Positions 47,201 through 59,205 of a stretch of DNA of 64,000 nt are shown here, one piece after another (position 1 is the stretch's first letter; every line of letters starts with the position of its first letter). The translations under genes and the position numbers were made by a program. Source of the stretch: Ornithodoros turicata (Eukaryota > Arthropoda > Arachnida > Ixodida > Argasidae); the NCBI RefSeq assembly GCF_037126465.1, contig NW_026999348.1, positions 1,168,160-1,232,159 of the forward strand. The letters run 5' to 3'. The notes beneath the pieces are model-generated. The model was not told the DNA's origin and searched no databases. It saw nothing but the letters and a program-made list of their open reading frames with translations.

Positions 47201-50200
47201 GGCTAGGAGCGGCGTACAGAAATGGACAGGCGGAGAGAGGACAGCAGCAAGGAGTGGGGGACAGGGGGGTTAGTATTAGTGATGTCACGAACTTTTTGCA
47301 AACCCGCGGTTCGACTGACAACCTGGTGGTTCGCAAGGTTCGGCGAACCTTCGAATTTCTTGTCAGTTTCGCAAAGGTTCGCAAAAGTTCACAGCTGAAT
47401 TTAGCTGATTTTTTAGCTGCTTTTTAACTTTGAGCGAAACGGACAAAAAGTAAAAAATCGAGCGATAATGAAAGGTCATGTGCACCCACCCGTGCGAGGT
47501 ACATATTTCTGCCCACATGAGCAAGGCTACAGTCGACTAATGGTATAGTTGCATTTATTTATGCTGTGAGCTACAACACAGAAAGCAGAAAACGGTTTCC
47601 TTTGCCAATCAAAGAGATATTTCTCATATTGCTGTTATTCAAGAAGACTCAGAAGAGGATGGTATAATTGCCAGCTGGCTATAAAACTTCGTGGTGCCCT
47701 GGATGACAGGTAAGCGACGAAAGTCCGCCCCAAACCAGAGCCCACTAGTGTTCTTGTTTCGTGGTAAACGTAGTTTGTACATTTAAGATTTAACTGCTAA
47801 CAGTTTTGCGCCGTTGTCCTTGCGTGCTTTGTTTTTCTTACCGACTGTCTGTTTACTCTGCAAAGGTGTATGTAGGAATGCTAGGTGGTACCGTGGTAGG
47901 CGCAGGTATAAGTTTCTGTTGCTAGAAAAGTACAAATCGAAGGAAAGCTAACTGATTTATCGTACATACTGTACAGGAGGACATATTTTCTGATGTGATT
48001 AAGCCTAATTAAGTCTTGAGCGGCGTACGTTGGACTGTTTACGTTTCCGGGCAGGTCATGCCAGCGCATGCGCAGTGAAGTCGAACTTTCGCGAATTTTT
48101 CTGAGAAAAGTTCAAAAGTTTCGAACTTTTGCGAACTCGAACTTTGCCAGGATCGTGACATCACTAGTTAGTATGCGTCCTGGGCCGACTTCAGGAGGAA
48201 CTGTGCCGACATTAGTCTGGAAAGTCTTCAGAAAACCCAGGGAAAACCTCAGACAGCACATCCAGCGGTAGGATTCGAACCCACCACCTCCCAGTCTTCA
48301 GGACGACCTTGGTTACCACCACAGAAAATTAGATCCAAAATCTGTTCTGCTGGCAAACAGTTGCCACTCCAAGAGTGTAAAGCTAGGCCTGGTCACACGT
48401 TTACTGTCAAATGCAGTGAAAAAATCTTGCATGCACTTCGTTAACGGTTGTGTCATCTGGCAGATTGCATGTTTCACAGAGGCTAGATCCAGCAGTTGTA
48501 TGATTTCTTGCGGCCGAAGGAAACTTGAAATGCGCATTTTCGGGCAAGCAAATGTTCGAGAGGCAAACACTGAAATTTGCATTGTGATTCCATATTCCCA
48601 CAGCACTTCCCATAATCAGCTGGGCGTTGCCACAAAGTTTGATATTAATTTGGTCTTCAAAAACAATTTTCGTCTTGATGCTTTAACGCCTTTTCAAAAG
48701 TAAGACTATGCCTGTTAAAAACCACAGGGATAAGTTTGTAAACTGCACTTCCAGAATTGTATATAAAATCCCTTTAGCCTGCGGTTTCTTCTATATTGGC
48801 TAGAGTAAGCGTCGTTTAAATGACAGGCTGCTGGTACACGCCCGTAAAGTAAAACAGGAAGGCTTCTCCGCGGAATTGGTTAAGCACCTCTGTGACTGCC
48901 ACAGACACTATGCTATGGAAAGAGACAGTGGTCAAAGCAAGAGACCTCAATAGGAGGCTGCTACGGGAGACACTGGCCATTCAGTCTCATGGGAATTGTG
49001 TCAGCAGCGCGTCGGTGACCTTCGGTCCTGCTTTGGGGAAACTGCTACGTCCCTCCTCTCCCACTTGAATGTTACTTAAACTGTGTGCGCGAATTAAACA
49101 GTTTAGCTGCGTTTGAGACGTTGTCTGTGTTTGTCCATTTTTCTTCACCTAGTCTCGGGTTTTTCATCATGGATATCTACCACGAGCTCGCTTGCTTTCT
49201 AATCCTACTAATACTTTGTCGAGCGTGCTTTTGTGTTTTCACACTAAGAAGTGGTGGGTGACGTGGAAAATTTCAGTGTGCGATGGACAACATTTAATTT
49301 TTCATATTCCCGGCTATCCTAGGTGATGGCAAATGCATTTCGGTAGTGCCAAAGAACAGGTGCTCTTGCTTTCATTAACCCCTGACAAGCACATTTTAGT
49401 TAGCCCTTTTTTCTTACCTTCCTTTACAATATGGACGTTTTTTTTATGCGGGGCTACGACTCTGCTGATGTGCTGAGCACTTTCTGAATGCGTGAAAACT
49501 TACATGTCAGGCCGGACCCACTTATATCATGTTCGTTGGACTATGATATAACGAAGTTTGTGACCTACCAATGACTCGCGCTTCTCTGGTGACGTCTTCA
49601 GCTCATCGTCGAAGTGCAAAAATGATTCAACATCTGTCAACTGCTCAAAGGTCGTGGTTGTATCTGAAGAGCAAGGCTGCTGCAGGCATTCAGCAATTGC
49701 GTCAAGTTGCTCAGAGTGCTCAGCCAGACGTAGCTGGATGACGTTCAACGAGCGCAGCACTTTCTTCTCAAACTCTGCAAAAAGGAGCTATATGAATCAA
49801 CAAAGGCCTCAATTCAACACAACATCATCCAACTAATAGTGAGGTTATGAGCTTCCCAGGTTTTATTCTTTTTTCCCAGACTTCCAGTGAATTTTTTAAA
49901 TTAAAGCCAAGTTCACTTTAGCTTGAAAGTATGTGGGGGGAAAGCTGGTTGAAGTCAGCATATATTTGAGTGCCACATCTACAGACCAATGAGAAACAGA
50001 TAGACATAGAACAGTAATTCGCATTTGTATGAACCACATAACTTGACCAAATTTAGCCTGAATTATTGGTCTAAGGTCAAAATTAGAGGGTGCAAAAGTA
50101 TCCAAAATTTCAAATATTAGAATATTCTTGATATTCAAATCATATTCATATTCACGGGTGATATTAGCCCCTGTGCACTATCAGTGCCCCCCCCCCCAGG

Positions 50201-53200
50201 CTTCCGGCAAATATTTGTTGAACAGAGCCGGACTTCTTCGAGTCTGACTAAACTAAGGTTTCTGTTCAACAAGCATTGCCCAAAAGCCATGAGGTTGCCT
50301 GTGATCGCGCCTTGGGATGCAACTGTGCGATATGATTAAGTATGCAGGCAGCTGTGCCACAACCCTATTACCAGCATTTTCGTGGACACGCAATCTTGCA
50401 CCGGTGTGATGGAAGCAAAAGTGGAAAATTTAAAGCTTTATTTTTGTTTTTTTGTCTTGGGTGCACAGTACAATTGTACAAATGCGGTAACCCCACAAAA
50501 TAAGCAGCAAACAGGCACAGAGGAACCAGCTCTACCTCTTTGTAATCACTCACTCCAGGAGGAAAAGGCACCTCGAAATCAAGGTTTCAGACAAATGTGT
50601 CACAAGCAGTGCAAGGGGAGAGCACAATACCTGATGCCATTGCAGGCTCCTCAGTTCTTCGGGTACTTGAAATTGAAGGTAGGGGCGAGAAGCGTTCACC
50701 CGAGCTAGTTGATCCACAGCTTCCCCTGAATGGACCTGCTGGATGGTATGCAAAATTTTGCACGTTACGGCACACAAGCGAATTCAGTGCTACGCTTCAA
50801 CAGACCCCTCTGCCATTCGGATCCACTATGCTCCAGCTCATCAACAGGGTAACGATGTTGATTCAGGTCACGGTGTTGATTTGCTGCACAGAAATCTGAA
50901 GAAAAACCTGTTATGAAAATTGTACACATGTCTGGCATCGGCTATGATGGACACTGACTATGGCTGTACTTCTGGATACTGTAGCACTACTGTTGTGAGC
51001 ATATGGTGTTACCTGTGGCTGTGGTGGCCTTGCACTGATTTGCAGGTAGGGAGGCTAATGGCATCCTCAAATTCGTCCCCGAGCGCCGCATCAGTGGCAC
51101 TGCTGTGCTCAAAATAATACAGAGACTATAAATATGATGCTAGATGCAAGAGATTTTGCTTTTATAATAAACGCACCCTTGTTGCAAGAGGCACCGGTGT
51201 GCCTGGATTTTCCGAAGCTTGACTCCTGAGCACGACTGTCAGCTGCATCTAGACAAATGGGCAGCGAACCAATAGTACTCACAAAAACAAATATCGATCA
51301 CCATTTGCATGCAGGCAGAGGTGGGCGTTTCTCAGAAGCTTTGCTATCACCTCAGTTTTCCAGGAGAAAAATTTTCACCTCAACTCAAATGATTTTGGCC
51401 TCCCATCACCATCCTTAAAAAAAATTTTGAACTTCGGTTCACCTGACCTAAAGGGAACAAAAATGTCCCTCACTGCACATAAAAAAATTTTGGAAGTTTT
51501 CCTTACCTCGCGTCAAAAGAATTGCAAAAATTACCCTCACATCCCGTCAACAATTTTTCAAAAACTTTCTCACTCAATGTTATAATTGCGGCATCAAAAT
51601 AAGTCAGAAGTAGAGCTGTCACTTCACTTTTCATGCGGATATGAAGACACTGCAACGAAAAATTGCCTCGAAGAGCCAAATATCCTTTTAAGACCATTTT
51701 ACTGCTGAACCACCCACGGTTAAAAGCACTTCATATTCAATGTTTTGTACAAGTTGTGCACACACTATACCTGAATTAGAACTGTAGTGTGGACAATGAC
51801 AGGACATGCTTTAGCAATATTTGGCAATAAATTACAAAAGCACTTGTGGTGCGTGGCAAGATCACAGAGACATACCAGAGCTTGAACGGCCGGTTACAAC
51901 GGGCTGAGAAAGGGACCGCAAAGGTTGATGCACTGATGATGCGTCAAAGGTCAGGTCTGAAATGATTAGTGAGCTCAGTCTGCAACACCAAATAATAAAA
52001 CAAGAGGAGTACTGTGCAATGTACATTCACCATTGTACGTCTACAAATGTCTGAGGCAAGTGCATGAACACTAACAATTACACAGTGTTGTCTACTGGCA
52101 TAAAATAGCAAAGTTTGCAGCTGCCACACCACAAAGGTGGCCTATTCTCTAGAAACACTAACTAAGTCAATTCAGTGTAGCTGCTCCAAATGGTAATAGC
52201 TGTCGAAACAAAATCCACACCTAAAAGACCTCATATCTGAAGACTCTTATTCTTCCATTCAGCTAGCCCTGAAACTCCATGTGATATAGGTTCCACCTCA
52301 CTGCTGCCACCCTTCTAATGTCTGCTCAGGGGTGAATTCAGGATTTTTCTGGTGGGGTGGGAGTCCACTGCAGACAAATGTGAGGTGCATGCTTGGATTG
52401 GTCCACTGAACACACATGTTAAGTGGAGAATTTAGGGTGGCCATATCCATAGGTCGAGGGCTACATGGGGGCCTTGTTTTCTGTTATCCTCTCAGTTAAT
52501 TGCTTCCACAACTAGCGAGCTTCCTATTTGGGTCTTTTGCAGACATTGCCACAACTATGCATTGTGTTACCCAGACCTATTGTTGCACGGTGCTGCTGGT
52601 GAGAGAGTCTGCTGTTCATCTCTCATTACTGAATGTGTCTCAGCTGTTTTACTACTGAGTGATGTTCCAGTCCCTTTCTTATTATTCAAACTGCTTCAAC
52701 ATCAAATACTGTCCCACCATTAGGCTTTACCATACTTTTCATCATCACCCATGCCCGACACACAAACACAAACAATGGGGGCCCACTTACCATCATCTTC
52801 ATCTTCAGCCATAAAGGTTGGAGAGCCCCTGTTCAAGGTTAACGGAGGCTGACTCAGGCTGCGGTTACGGCGAGTACCTAGTTAAAATCATCACTGGCTT
52901 TCTTAGGGAACAGTTTTGTGGCACACTACATGGAATGTTCATGGAGGCTTACAATGTTGCTTGTGCCTTTGAGAGGACAGAGGTGGAGAGTCTTCATCAC
53001 TGCTACGTATGACTGAGAAGCGTTTTCTCATTCCCCGCCCATACTTGTCGTCAGGGTTCAAGTCAGATGTATTTTCTGCCACTGGGAGCATTTCTCGGGC
53101 CTCACTGTATGTGTCTGTAAAGTGACGCACATTGGAACTGAGAAAAACACAAAATTCGGAACAAAGGTGTTCATACCATACTCGGCGATCTTGATGCAAG

Positions 53201-53392
53201 AAATGATTCGCCAGCCATATGTAGAGGTTCGCCTTTTACGAACATACAGTCCAATCTTTCTTTCCTCTTTCTCTGGTGGCCAGTAGCACTGATTTTCAGA
53301 CAACATCCAACTGTCTGGGATGACAGCCACCTCATTGTCCTCCTTTGGAAACTTTACAATGAGGAACTTGTCTGCTGGTACATAACATTCAG
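44112..53392 (-). CDS. Spliced DUF4806-type gene partnered with the transposase (gene A)
   Basis: Supported exons, minus strand: 53392-53182 (FLIVKFPKEDNEVAVIPDSW, then NQCYWPP, the usual N-terminus of these proteins), 53137-52953 (SNVRHFTDTYSEAREM and a serine-rich stretch), 49774-49569 (FEKKVLRSLNVIQLRLAEHS, a heptad-like segment), 46518-46359 (LGGNNTGDRVRRILY, then VCFNWTGTG) and 44242-44112 (SDIEKVTQTWLRHANERL, stop TAA at 44114-44112). Splice sites and phases agree between 53182/53137, between 49569/46518 and between 46359/44242. Further serine-rich exons probably lie near 51950, 51240, 51110 and 50750, but phases were not resolved. The start codon must be in an exon above 53392. DUF4806 function is unknown. 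Its position directly behind a CACTA-type transposase suggests a second element-encoded protein. Confidence 0.6.
44363..44523. mobile_element. Degenerate pogo/Tigger-like MITE
   Basis: The right end ATAACGAGGTTCTACTGTA and a diverged left end (CAATAGAAACCC) match the family of the intact copy at 58361-58516. It lies in the intron or flank upstream of the terminal exon. Confidence 0.5.
44829..46197. mobile_element. hAT-like element with ATACCTGCCAA ends
   Basis: ATACCTGCCAACTTGGG (44830) and the inverse CTTGGCAGGTAT (ending 46192) bound 1.36 kb. Subterminal CCGGGAG..CTCCCGG repeats lie at the right end. No transposase frame is seen and no clean target duplication. It lies in the intron between the two last exons of gene A. 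Confidence 0.55.
46359..46518 (-). CDS. DUF4806 core exon of gene A
   Basis: Exactly 160 bases between a TCCTCTCAG acceptor and an A-GTATGT donor. It starts in phase 0 and ends in phase 1. It encodes 53 residues with GGNNTGDRVRRIL and FNWTG, which align without gaps to exon 41509-41350. Confidence 0.7.
47183..48310 (-). repeat. tRNA-derived SINE, minus strand, split by an hAT-like insertion
   Basis: The SINE head is at 48310-48270 with B-box GGTTCGAATCC on the minus strand (plus 48272-48283). The body continues at 48260-48166 and then resumes at 47276-47183. The 889-base insertion with its duplication accounts for the gap. Same family as 19382-19570. Confidence 0.75.
47269..48173. mobile_element. 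Non-autonomous hAT-like element with 8-base duplication
   Basis: GTTAGTAT occurs at 47269-47276 and 48166-48173. The ends TAGTGATGTCACGAACTTT and the inverse CGTGACATCACTA bound 889 bases. Subterminal GTTCG/CGAAC motifs are repeated on both strands. It contains no transposase. It has landed in a SINE. Confidence 0.85.
48340..49240 (+). pseudogene. Penelope-like element fragment with GIY-YIG endonuclease
   Basis: 48416-48703 reads a stretch ending VIPYSHSTSHNQLGVATKFD, as in the Penelope linker before the endonuclease. 48758-48900 reads IVYKIPLACGFFYIG, then SKRRLNDRLLVHARK and HLCDCH. This is the GIY-YIG domain with the family's cysteine-rich tail. An in-frame TAG follows FYIG. The 3' end at about 49150-49240 (CCTAGTCTCGGGTTTTTCATC) equals the foldback at 28831. 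The reverse transcriptase is missing. It lies in the intron of gene A. Confidence 0.75.
53138..53181 (-). other. Very short (44-base) intron in gene A
   Basis: Donor GCCGA-GTATGG and acceptor GTTTTTCTCAG. Reading GA+T across it joins KIA to SNVRHFTDTYSEARE in phase. Both flanking frames belong to the same protein type. Confidence 0.6.
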
Positions 53393-53984
53393 CTACAATC
53401 GAAAAAAAAAAAACATTTAAAATGCTTTGCCACCTTGTGTTGGAGCTGCGATGCATGAGTATACATAGCTGAAACCAGTATTTTCGTCACTCACAAATTC
53501 TGCTAGATAGGTTACAAAAGGGCATGATAGATGCATAAACACGTCTCATCATTTGTGATATGTATAATTACACACACATTGCATAAAAGGAGTCTGAAGT
53601 GACAAATTAAACTCTTCTCCCAAAGAAAGTAACCCATCTCTGTGGTGGACAATTTCAGGCATTTGGAGAGTAAGCATAAACTCCTGAGTGAGTAAAATAA
53701 AGAGAAGTGGGAGAAGTCAAATTTGGCACTGTGGTAGCTTATTCCCCTTTCTAGAGTTTAATGCTGTGGGGGAGTTTCAAAGCAAGAGAGTAACAAAATA
53801 CACAAAATACACCTGCACAGAAGATCTAATAGGAGGCAGTTGAGTTTTTACAGAAGGGCAGGTGCAACACTGGCTTAAACTCACGTCAAATTCCAACAAC
53901 TTTGCAGAGTGTCAGAGGCTTTTCGTCATTAAAAGAGGAGAAAATATGTGTACAGGATACTTGAAAAAAGGCAGGAACACGATG
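53393..53984. other. Gap between transposase and gene A
   Basis: It probably holds the first exon or promoter of gene A, but I could not identify a start codon exon. An acceptor tract (T-run then CGATTGTAG) adjoins 53392. Confidence 0.4.
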
Positions 53985-56093
53985 CTACAATTCTTCAGTA
54001 TGTGGCAACGGAAAAACCACATAGCTGTTGTCCTTGTACGGGAGTCGGCAGCACTTCATACGTATGCGCGAAAGTTCACAAACGTTCTGGCCTGGCCTCT
54101 GTGAAACAACATGCACACCCAGCAAGGACGACTCACATGGGTATGAGTACAGCTCTTCGACTCGCCTAAATTTTTTCCCTATAATACATATCTCCTGTGT
54201 GCTGGACCTCCTTGCCACACCGGTGACCTCCATGAATGTGCCATCATGCAAAAGACATGTACTATCTCTAGCATTAGCCTGAAGGAAAAAGCCCTCTCGC
54301 AGCACTACCTTCTTATACATCGGGGGCGTGCACCCTCTGGGTACAGGGGAGCTTACTGACACAAGAGACGGTGTTGCTTCATTAACTTGGCTAACTGGCC
54401 TCAGAGGTACACATCTCTCTTCCATGATGCGATTGTGAAGCTGCTCAAGGGGTTTCCCTGGCTTACGCAAGTATTCTTTCAACGTGCACATGAAATTCTC
54501 AAAAGGAAACGCACTCCATAGGTCCAGTGCGCCATGGATGCGGACGTCGTCGGTCAGGTGTATTAAAGCATGAAAATTATGCGACACTGACTCTGCACCA
54601 TAAATTACAGCTTGCTTAGCAACAAATTCATGCAGCAACTGTTCAGCAAAATCAGCATGCATCTCTGACAACCTGGGACTGACTAGGATGGAAGTAGCAA
54701 CATGCAGTAGCAGAAAATGCTTAAACATTTCATCTGGAAGGGCAGAAGAAAGAACGACTGGTCCAGTATACAAAATAAATGTGCGGAACTCAGTTGCTTT
54801 CCATTTGTCGAGGTCACACAATGACCGTGACTTTCGTGAAAAGTCACTGGGTACAAACGGCTTTAACGAAACGTGTTTCACAGAAACTGCTTCACGTATT
54901 GACGGTCCCAGCCTGTGACCCTTTGCACCCCTGAACCATATACAAAGTAGCTTCTTCTGCACACCCAAACACACCAAGTGCATATAATCCAGTGGCACCT
55001 GCTTCACGAGGTCAATGGGAAGCCTTTCTAGCACAGATGTTCCTACGTGGTGGTCTTCCTGTTCCCGTTGTCGGAACCCTTCATCAGTTCGTAGGGCAGC
55101 ATCTAGTTCAGGGAAGCACACCCTGTCTTTAAGATACACCCCCTCTGTTGTGCACTTCGTGCAGCTAGAGTACCCCGAATGGCCCTTCAGTGCGAGCACA
55201 TACGACTTTGCGGGGGCATCGCAAACAATCGCTGAAATACTGACGTGAATGTGCTGTCCTTTAACCTCCATGCCGGTTTCTTGCAAGTCCAAGAACTCAG
55301 TGACAAAAGGTTCCAAGAAGGTGTTGGCACACAAGGCTTTGGAGGTCCCATAGTACACACCTACTGGAAAAGGCCGCATGGAACCGCAATTCGTGGCCCG
55401 ACACAGTATTGGCCAGAACTGGCCGCTTGAGCTTTTTGAAAGTGGAAGGCCGTCGATATTTATTATCACGTTAACCACATCTGGGACACTGCTGCATGCA
55501 CCGAGGACGTACTCTTGCCCCCTTTCGAGCCCAAAGTGGCAGTACTGCCCATCACACATCTTCATTATTGATTTAATCACCCTAGGTGTGTTAAGTAGTG
55601 TTCGAGCACAGCTGGGCAGATAACTGTGACATGAATGGGACTTCAGTAACTTCAGCCTATCATTAATGTGCCTATGTTTCACTCCAGAAAGCGCCCAAAT
55701 CCTCAAGCGCTCAAGGAATACCTGATCTGGATTGAGTTCAGGGTCGGCAACGCCACTCTGCACGTTTATGTTCTCGATGGTAGATTCGAGCTCCTCATGA
55801 GACTCAGCAACAGTGTCAGTTGTGTCATACGCTCTGGGCACAGAATGAGACGCTTCGCTTCTGCGTCTTTCTGCATCGGACACACTTCCCGACGCGTTGA
55901 AGAACTCCGTGCCGCTCGCATGTTCTTCAACCTCAGGGTTGGGAAGTGACCCAGCCTGCACACTACATGCACTTGAGACCGTCTGACTTTCTACAGCGCT
56001 CGCGCCAGCACTGAAATCTTCAGATATCAAAAGTTCGTTGCGTTGGGCGCTACGAACGCGTCTGTAAAATGTAGTCTTTGGAACTTTCGGCAT
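53985..56093 (-). CDS. CACTA/EnSpm-type transposase, intact frame
   Basis: 702 residues from ATG at 56093. The open frame extends two codons further, but those begin with TTG. The N-terminus MPKVPKTTFYRRVRSAQR is basic. A serine/glutamate-rich segment follows, then the conserved core VVNVIINIDGLPLSKSSSGQ (about residue 205), DYMHLVCLGVQKKLLCIWF (about 380), EFRTFILYTGPVVL (about 440) and HLTDDVRIHGALDLWSAFPFEN (about 530). The C-terminal block SYPCESSLLG..RLPYKDNSYVVFPLPH is also typical. This block order is that of the animal EnSpm/CACTA-type transposases with a Tnp2/DUF4218-like architecture. It would bind the ends at 41752 and 59357 and cut the element out. There are no stops or frameshifts, so the copy is young or selected. 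Confidence 0.75.
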   Translation of the reverse strand: MPKVPKTTFYRRVRSAQRNELLISEDFSAGASAVESQTVSSACSVQAGSLPNPEVEEHASGTEFFNASGSVSDAERRRSEASHSVPRAYDTTDTVAESHEELESTIENINVQSGVADPELNPDQVFLERLRIWALSGVKHRHINDRLKLLKSHSCHSYLPSCARTLLNTPRVIKSIMKMCDGQYCHFGLERGQEYVLGACSSVPDVVNVIINIDGLPLSKSSSGQFWPILCRATNCGSMRPFPVGVYYGTSKALCANTFLEPFVTEFLDLQETGMEVKGQHIHVSISAIVCDAPAKSYVLALKGHSGYSSCTKCTTEGVYLKDRVCFPELDAALRTDEGFRQREQEDHHVGTSVLERLPIDLVKQVPLDYMHLVCLGVQKKLLCIWFRGAKGHRLGPSIREAVSVKHVSLKPFVPSDFSRKSRSLCDLDKWKATEFRTFILYTGPVVLSSALPDEMFKHFLLLHVATSILVSPRLSEMHADFAEQLLHEFVAKQAVIYGAESVSHNFHALIHLTDDVRIHGALDLWSAFPFENFMCTLKEYLRKPGKPLEQLHNRIMEERCVPLRPVSQVNEATPSLVSVSSPVPRGCTPPMYKKVVLREGFFLQANARDSTCLLHDGTFMEVTGVARRSSTQEICIIGKKFRRVEELYSYPCESSLLGVHVVSQRPGQNVCELSRIRMKCCRLPYKDNSYVVFPLPHTEEL

Positions 56094-56925
56094 TTCCAAG
56101 CCACGAAGCGCCAGCGCAAGAAGGATAGAACAAAATATTATCTCTTACTTGTATCATCCATCACGGAACCCGCGATGTACAACCTCGGGTCTCCAAACCC
56201 GTTAAAACTGCCGCGCAACCTAGGACAGTGAACACAAGGAAGAACAAAGCAATAATGGCGGACGACAAGGCGCGAAACGGAAGTGAGCAAACGGAAGTGG
56301 TAGCCGCTACCTGTGAAGATGGTGTAAAAGGAATTGATGCTGAGTCAAACTGCACACATAGATAAATCACGAGTGTCCATAGGAAAAAGAATCACGACGT
56401 AGTCTCGTGGTAATAGCACACGCACGCATCAATATGTGCGTATGCAAACCTTTAAGCCAAAGCTCAGTCCAGCCCAATCCAAGCCAAAGCAAGAAAACTT
56501 CAACTAGAACAGAGATGGCCGCAGTTCCGGGTGTGATGTATGCAAGTGCATGTTGAACGATGTTGATGCTTGTGTGTCGTCGTACGTGTTGCAGTTGAAG
56601 TGCAGCAGGGAAAGTGTCACAGTTACCGATAGTCCTATAGTCAAGGTGGTGGCGATGAGCTTGTTTCGTTGTGCTGTCGTAACGGGACAACGCCGCTGAG
56701 CCTTTCGTGCCTTTGTTGGACCCGAGACCCGGTATTCGGACACTCAACTGACCAGAAGTATAGCTTACGACTCTGCTTACGCTCTGGGACCGCAGTCTTT
56801 CAAGCTCCCAGCACAGCGTGAAAAAAACCACAGTGTGTTTTCGTGTGTGACGGCCGTTGTGTTTCACGACACCGGATATGAGCGTGTATGATAGAACGGT
56901 TCGCCGACGTGATAGTTTGTTGCAA
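56094..56925. other. 5' flank of the transposase, no second gene recognised
   Basis: A 199-residue minus-strand frame (56966-56367) has no recognisable motif and partly runs into a MITE. 56154-56161 offers ATG plus a GTAAGAG donor that could be a leader exon of the transposase, but no matching acceptor was seen. Confidence 0.35.
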
Positions 56926-57139
56926 TACAGCGTGTTCAAAGTTAAGCTTTCACGAGCGCTACGCAAACACAGCGATGACAGGAAACCGGATGATAACTTT
57001 ACGCTACTTGAGTAAGAAACAGGTGCTGCTAATTATGTAGCACCTTTTTCTTACTCAAGGAACAGAAAAATAGCACCAGTTTTCTTTTGTTCGCCTATTT
57101 GTCAAGTGCTAGTGAAAGCTTAACTTTGAACACGCTGTA
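56926..57139. mobile_element. TA-flanked MITE with hairpin core
   Basis: CAGCGTGTTCAAAGTTAAGC (56928) and its inverse ending CACGCTG (57137) are bordered by TA. Inside is a second hairpin, CTTGAGTAAGAAACAGGTGC/GCACC..CTTACTCAAG (56997-57060). Tc1/mariner-type ends. No gene. Confidence 0.8.
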
Positions 57140-57284
57140 TACAGGTTGTAGTACCTAAAAGAATCCTAGAATTTGCGTCAGGAACGTTAAAAATATGCAC
57201 TCTCTGGCTTGTTGGTGGCCGCTGCATGGGTTATGATCTCTGGGTTATGACTTTTGCTCTTCTTGACCAGAGGTACCTGTAATG

Positions 57285-57595
57285 AGAGCGCTGCACGTGC
57301 CTGTGGATACACGAAAGCCCGGACTGCAGGCCGGGCCAGGTACAGACCTTCAGGCGGGCTCGTGCTTGAGAGTGTGGGCCTCTGAGGGGCCTGCACCATT
57401 GTGGCGAGCCAAAAAAATAAGAATTGCAGTATATGACTCAAATTTGGTATCGGAGGCTGTAAAAAAACATGGTTCGGGCAGAATAGTGGAAAATTTTCGG
57501 GTACATACCAGAAGAGACAGGCTCGGGCATGAAACCGGAGAAGCTATTCGGGCCCAGGCCGGGCCTAAAAATTCTGCCTGTGCAGTGCTCTAATC
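57285..57595. mobile_element. Small GC-rich element, GAGCGCTGCAC ends
   Basis: GAGCGCTGCACGTGCCTG and the inverse GCCTGTGCAGTGCTC enclose 300 bases rich in GGCCGGGCC. It is related to the single end at 35859. Target duplication unclear. Confidence 0.5.
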
Positions 57596-57599
57596 CGTA

Positions 57600-58350
57600 T
57601 TCAACGGAAGTAATAACAAAGAAATCAGCTATTTTATCATTGACAACAAAGAAGTCTGCTATTTTATCACTGACAACATAGAAAATTTCCAACAGGTAGG
57701 ACACAAACGTGTCTATAAAAAAAAAAATTCTCAGAGAATAATTTTATGTGATATAATTTTACGTTTCTAATTACAATACAAGCACATGGTTTTGTTAAAG
57801 CAGTCAACTGGACTTATGTGATTTGTGCTGCTAAACTTTGGGCAAAATTTGTGGGAAACTGTAGAAAATGTACTAAAAAACTTTCGTGAAATACCATAGC
57901 GAGTGTGCATTGACACTTTACAAGGGTACTACACAAGTGGAAGCTAGTTTTGTCAATGTTTCTTGACACGACTCTCAAGACAGTGCTCCACAGTGCACAC
58001 ATACAGTGTGCATGTTATTGGAAGCAGTGCACTTCACATGCTGAGCAATAAAAGAGAACATTTTAAAATGCAACAAGAGAAAGAAATCCTGGTAGTTGTG
58101 CTACTTTTGACACAGCACCTGTTTTTGTTGCAAATGCCTAAAAAATAGTGTCAATGTTTCTTTTACAGGTCTGTTTGTGAACTGCTCTGTTTCTAATCAA
58201 AAATAGATGTGTATAAGCACACGGCGACCTTTTTGGGTTTAGCCAGGCTTCACATGGTTTTCCCCTCCCGAATTTGGATCAGACAAGTTTGGGTTAATCC
58301 CAATCTTTCCCCCAACTTCATCCCATATCAATATCAATCAATTGTGGACT
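57600..58350. other. No gene recognised
   Basis: AT-rich. 57609-57675 holds a short tandem duplication (GCTATTTTATCA.TGACAACA.AGAA). Confidence 0.45.
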
Positions 58351-58358
58351 CTTTCATA

Positions 58359-58518
58359 TACAGTGAACCCTCGTTAATCTGACATACGCACTTTACGACC
58401 ATACTGGGGACAACGCAGTGAAACCTGTGCAAATCCCCCCCCCGTTAATATGACAAGTCCACATTATGACCAAATTTTTAGGGAACAACCATGATCCTAA
58501 TAACGAGGGTTCACTGTA
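58359..58518. mobile_element. pogo/Tigger-like MITE
   Basis: CAGTGAACCCTCGTTAAT (58361) and the inverse TAACGAGGGTTCACTG (ending 58516), 156 bases, flanked by TA. It consists of terminal repeats plus a short core. Confidence 0.85.
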
Positions 58519-59205
58519 CTTCACAAAACTTGTGTGCATCTGTAGTCTAATATCAGCAAATGGTGAGGATTTTATGTGCCATATTCATCTGAACTTTATG
58601 TGCGCCTGCATGCTTCGGTAATTTTTGGAAAACACCAGTAATATTGTTATGCAACAATAAAGGTTAAAGTTGACAACCTTGTTGCTGGATACAACTAAAC
58701 TAACAGAGGACATCCCACCGTGCGACACACAATGATGCCAATAACACTTTCTTTCCCCCAAGCTGCAAACTTAAAAATGGCACCCGGCTTCATCAGAGTC
58801 CCAAAGTTAAAAATAGCACCAGATTTTTACCTCTAAAAACAATAATTCCCTGCACATAAGTGATGAGAAACACATTCGTGGAAGCATAATAGGAATTTGA
58901 TTAACCGGATTGTGCCTGCGAGTGAACCATATCAGAATCAGCAGAGCAGAGAATCAGAATGAGCAGGGGTTCAGCAGATCAGAATTAGTTTTTTAGCTGG
59001 AACGGTTTCGAGAGAGGGGAGTTCCGCCCCCAAAGCCCTCCTCCGCCACGCCCCTGCTGCAAATGGCAAAGACAGTGGAAACGCATTTTCAGCAGAATTG
59101 TATGGCAGCTGCGTTCGCAGGAAATTTGTCATTCATGAAATTTTGCGTCTTTTTTGTGACCGAGACTAACAGAAGAATAAAAATTGTTTATTTTCCTCCC
59201 GTACC
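58519..59205. other. No gene recognised
   Basis: Subterminal part of the CACTA-like element. No frame of interest. Confidence 0.4.

Noticed and set aside
53985..56099. Transposase start at 56099
   Set aside because: The codon there is TTG. The ATG two codons later (56093) gives the MPKVPKTTF start.
56367..56966. 199-residue minus-strand frame beside the transposase
   Set aside because: Its first codons lie in a MITE and no conserved block is seen.
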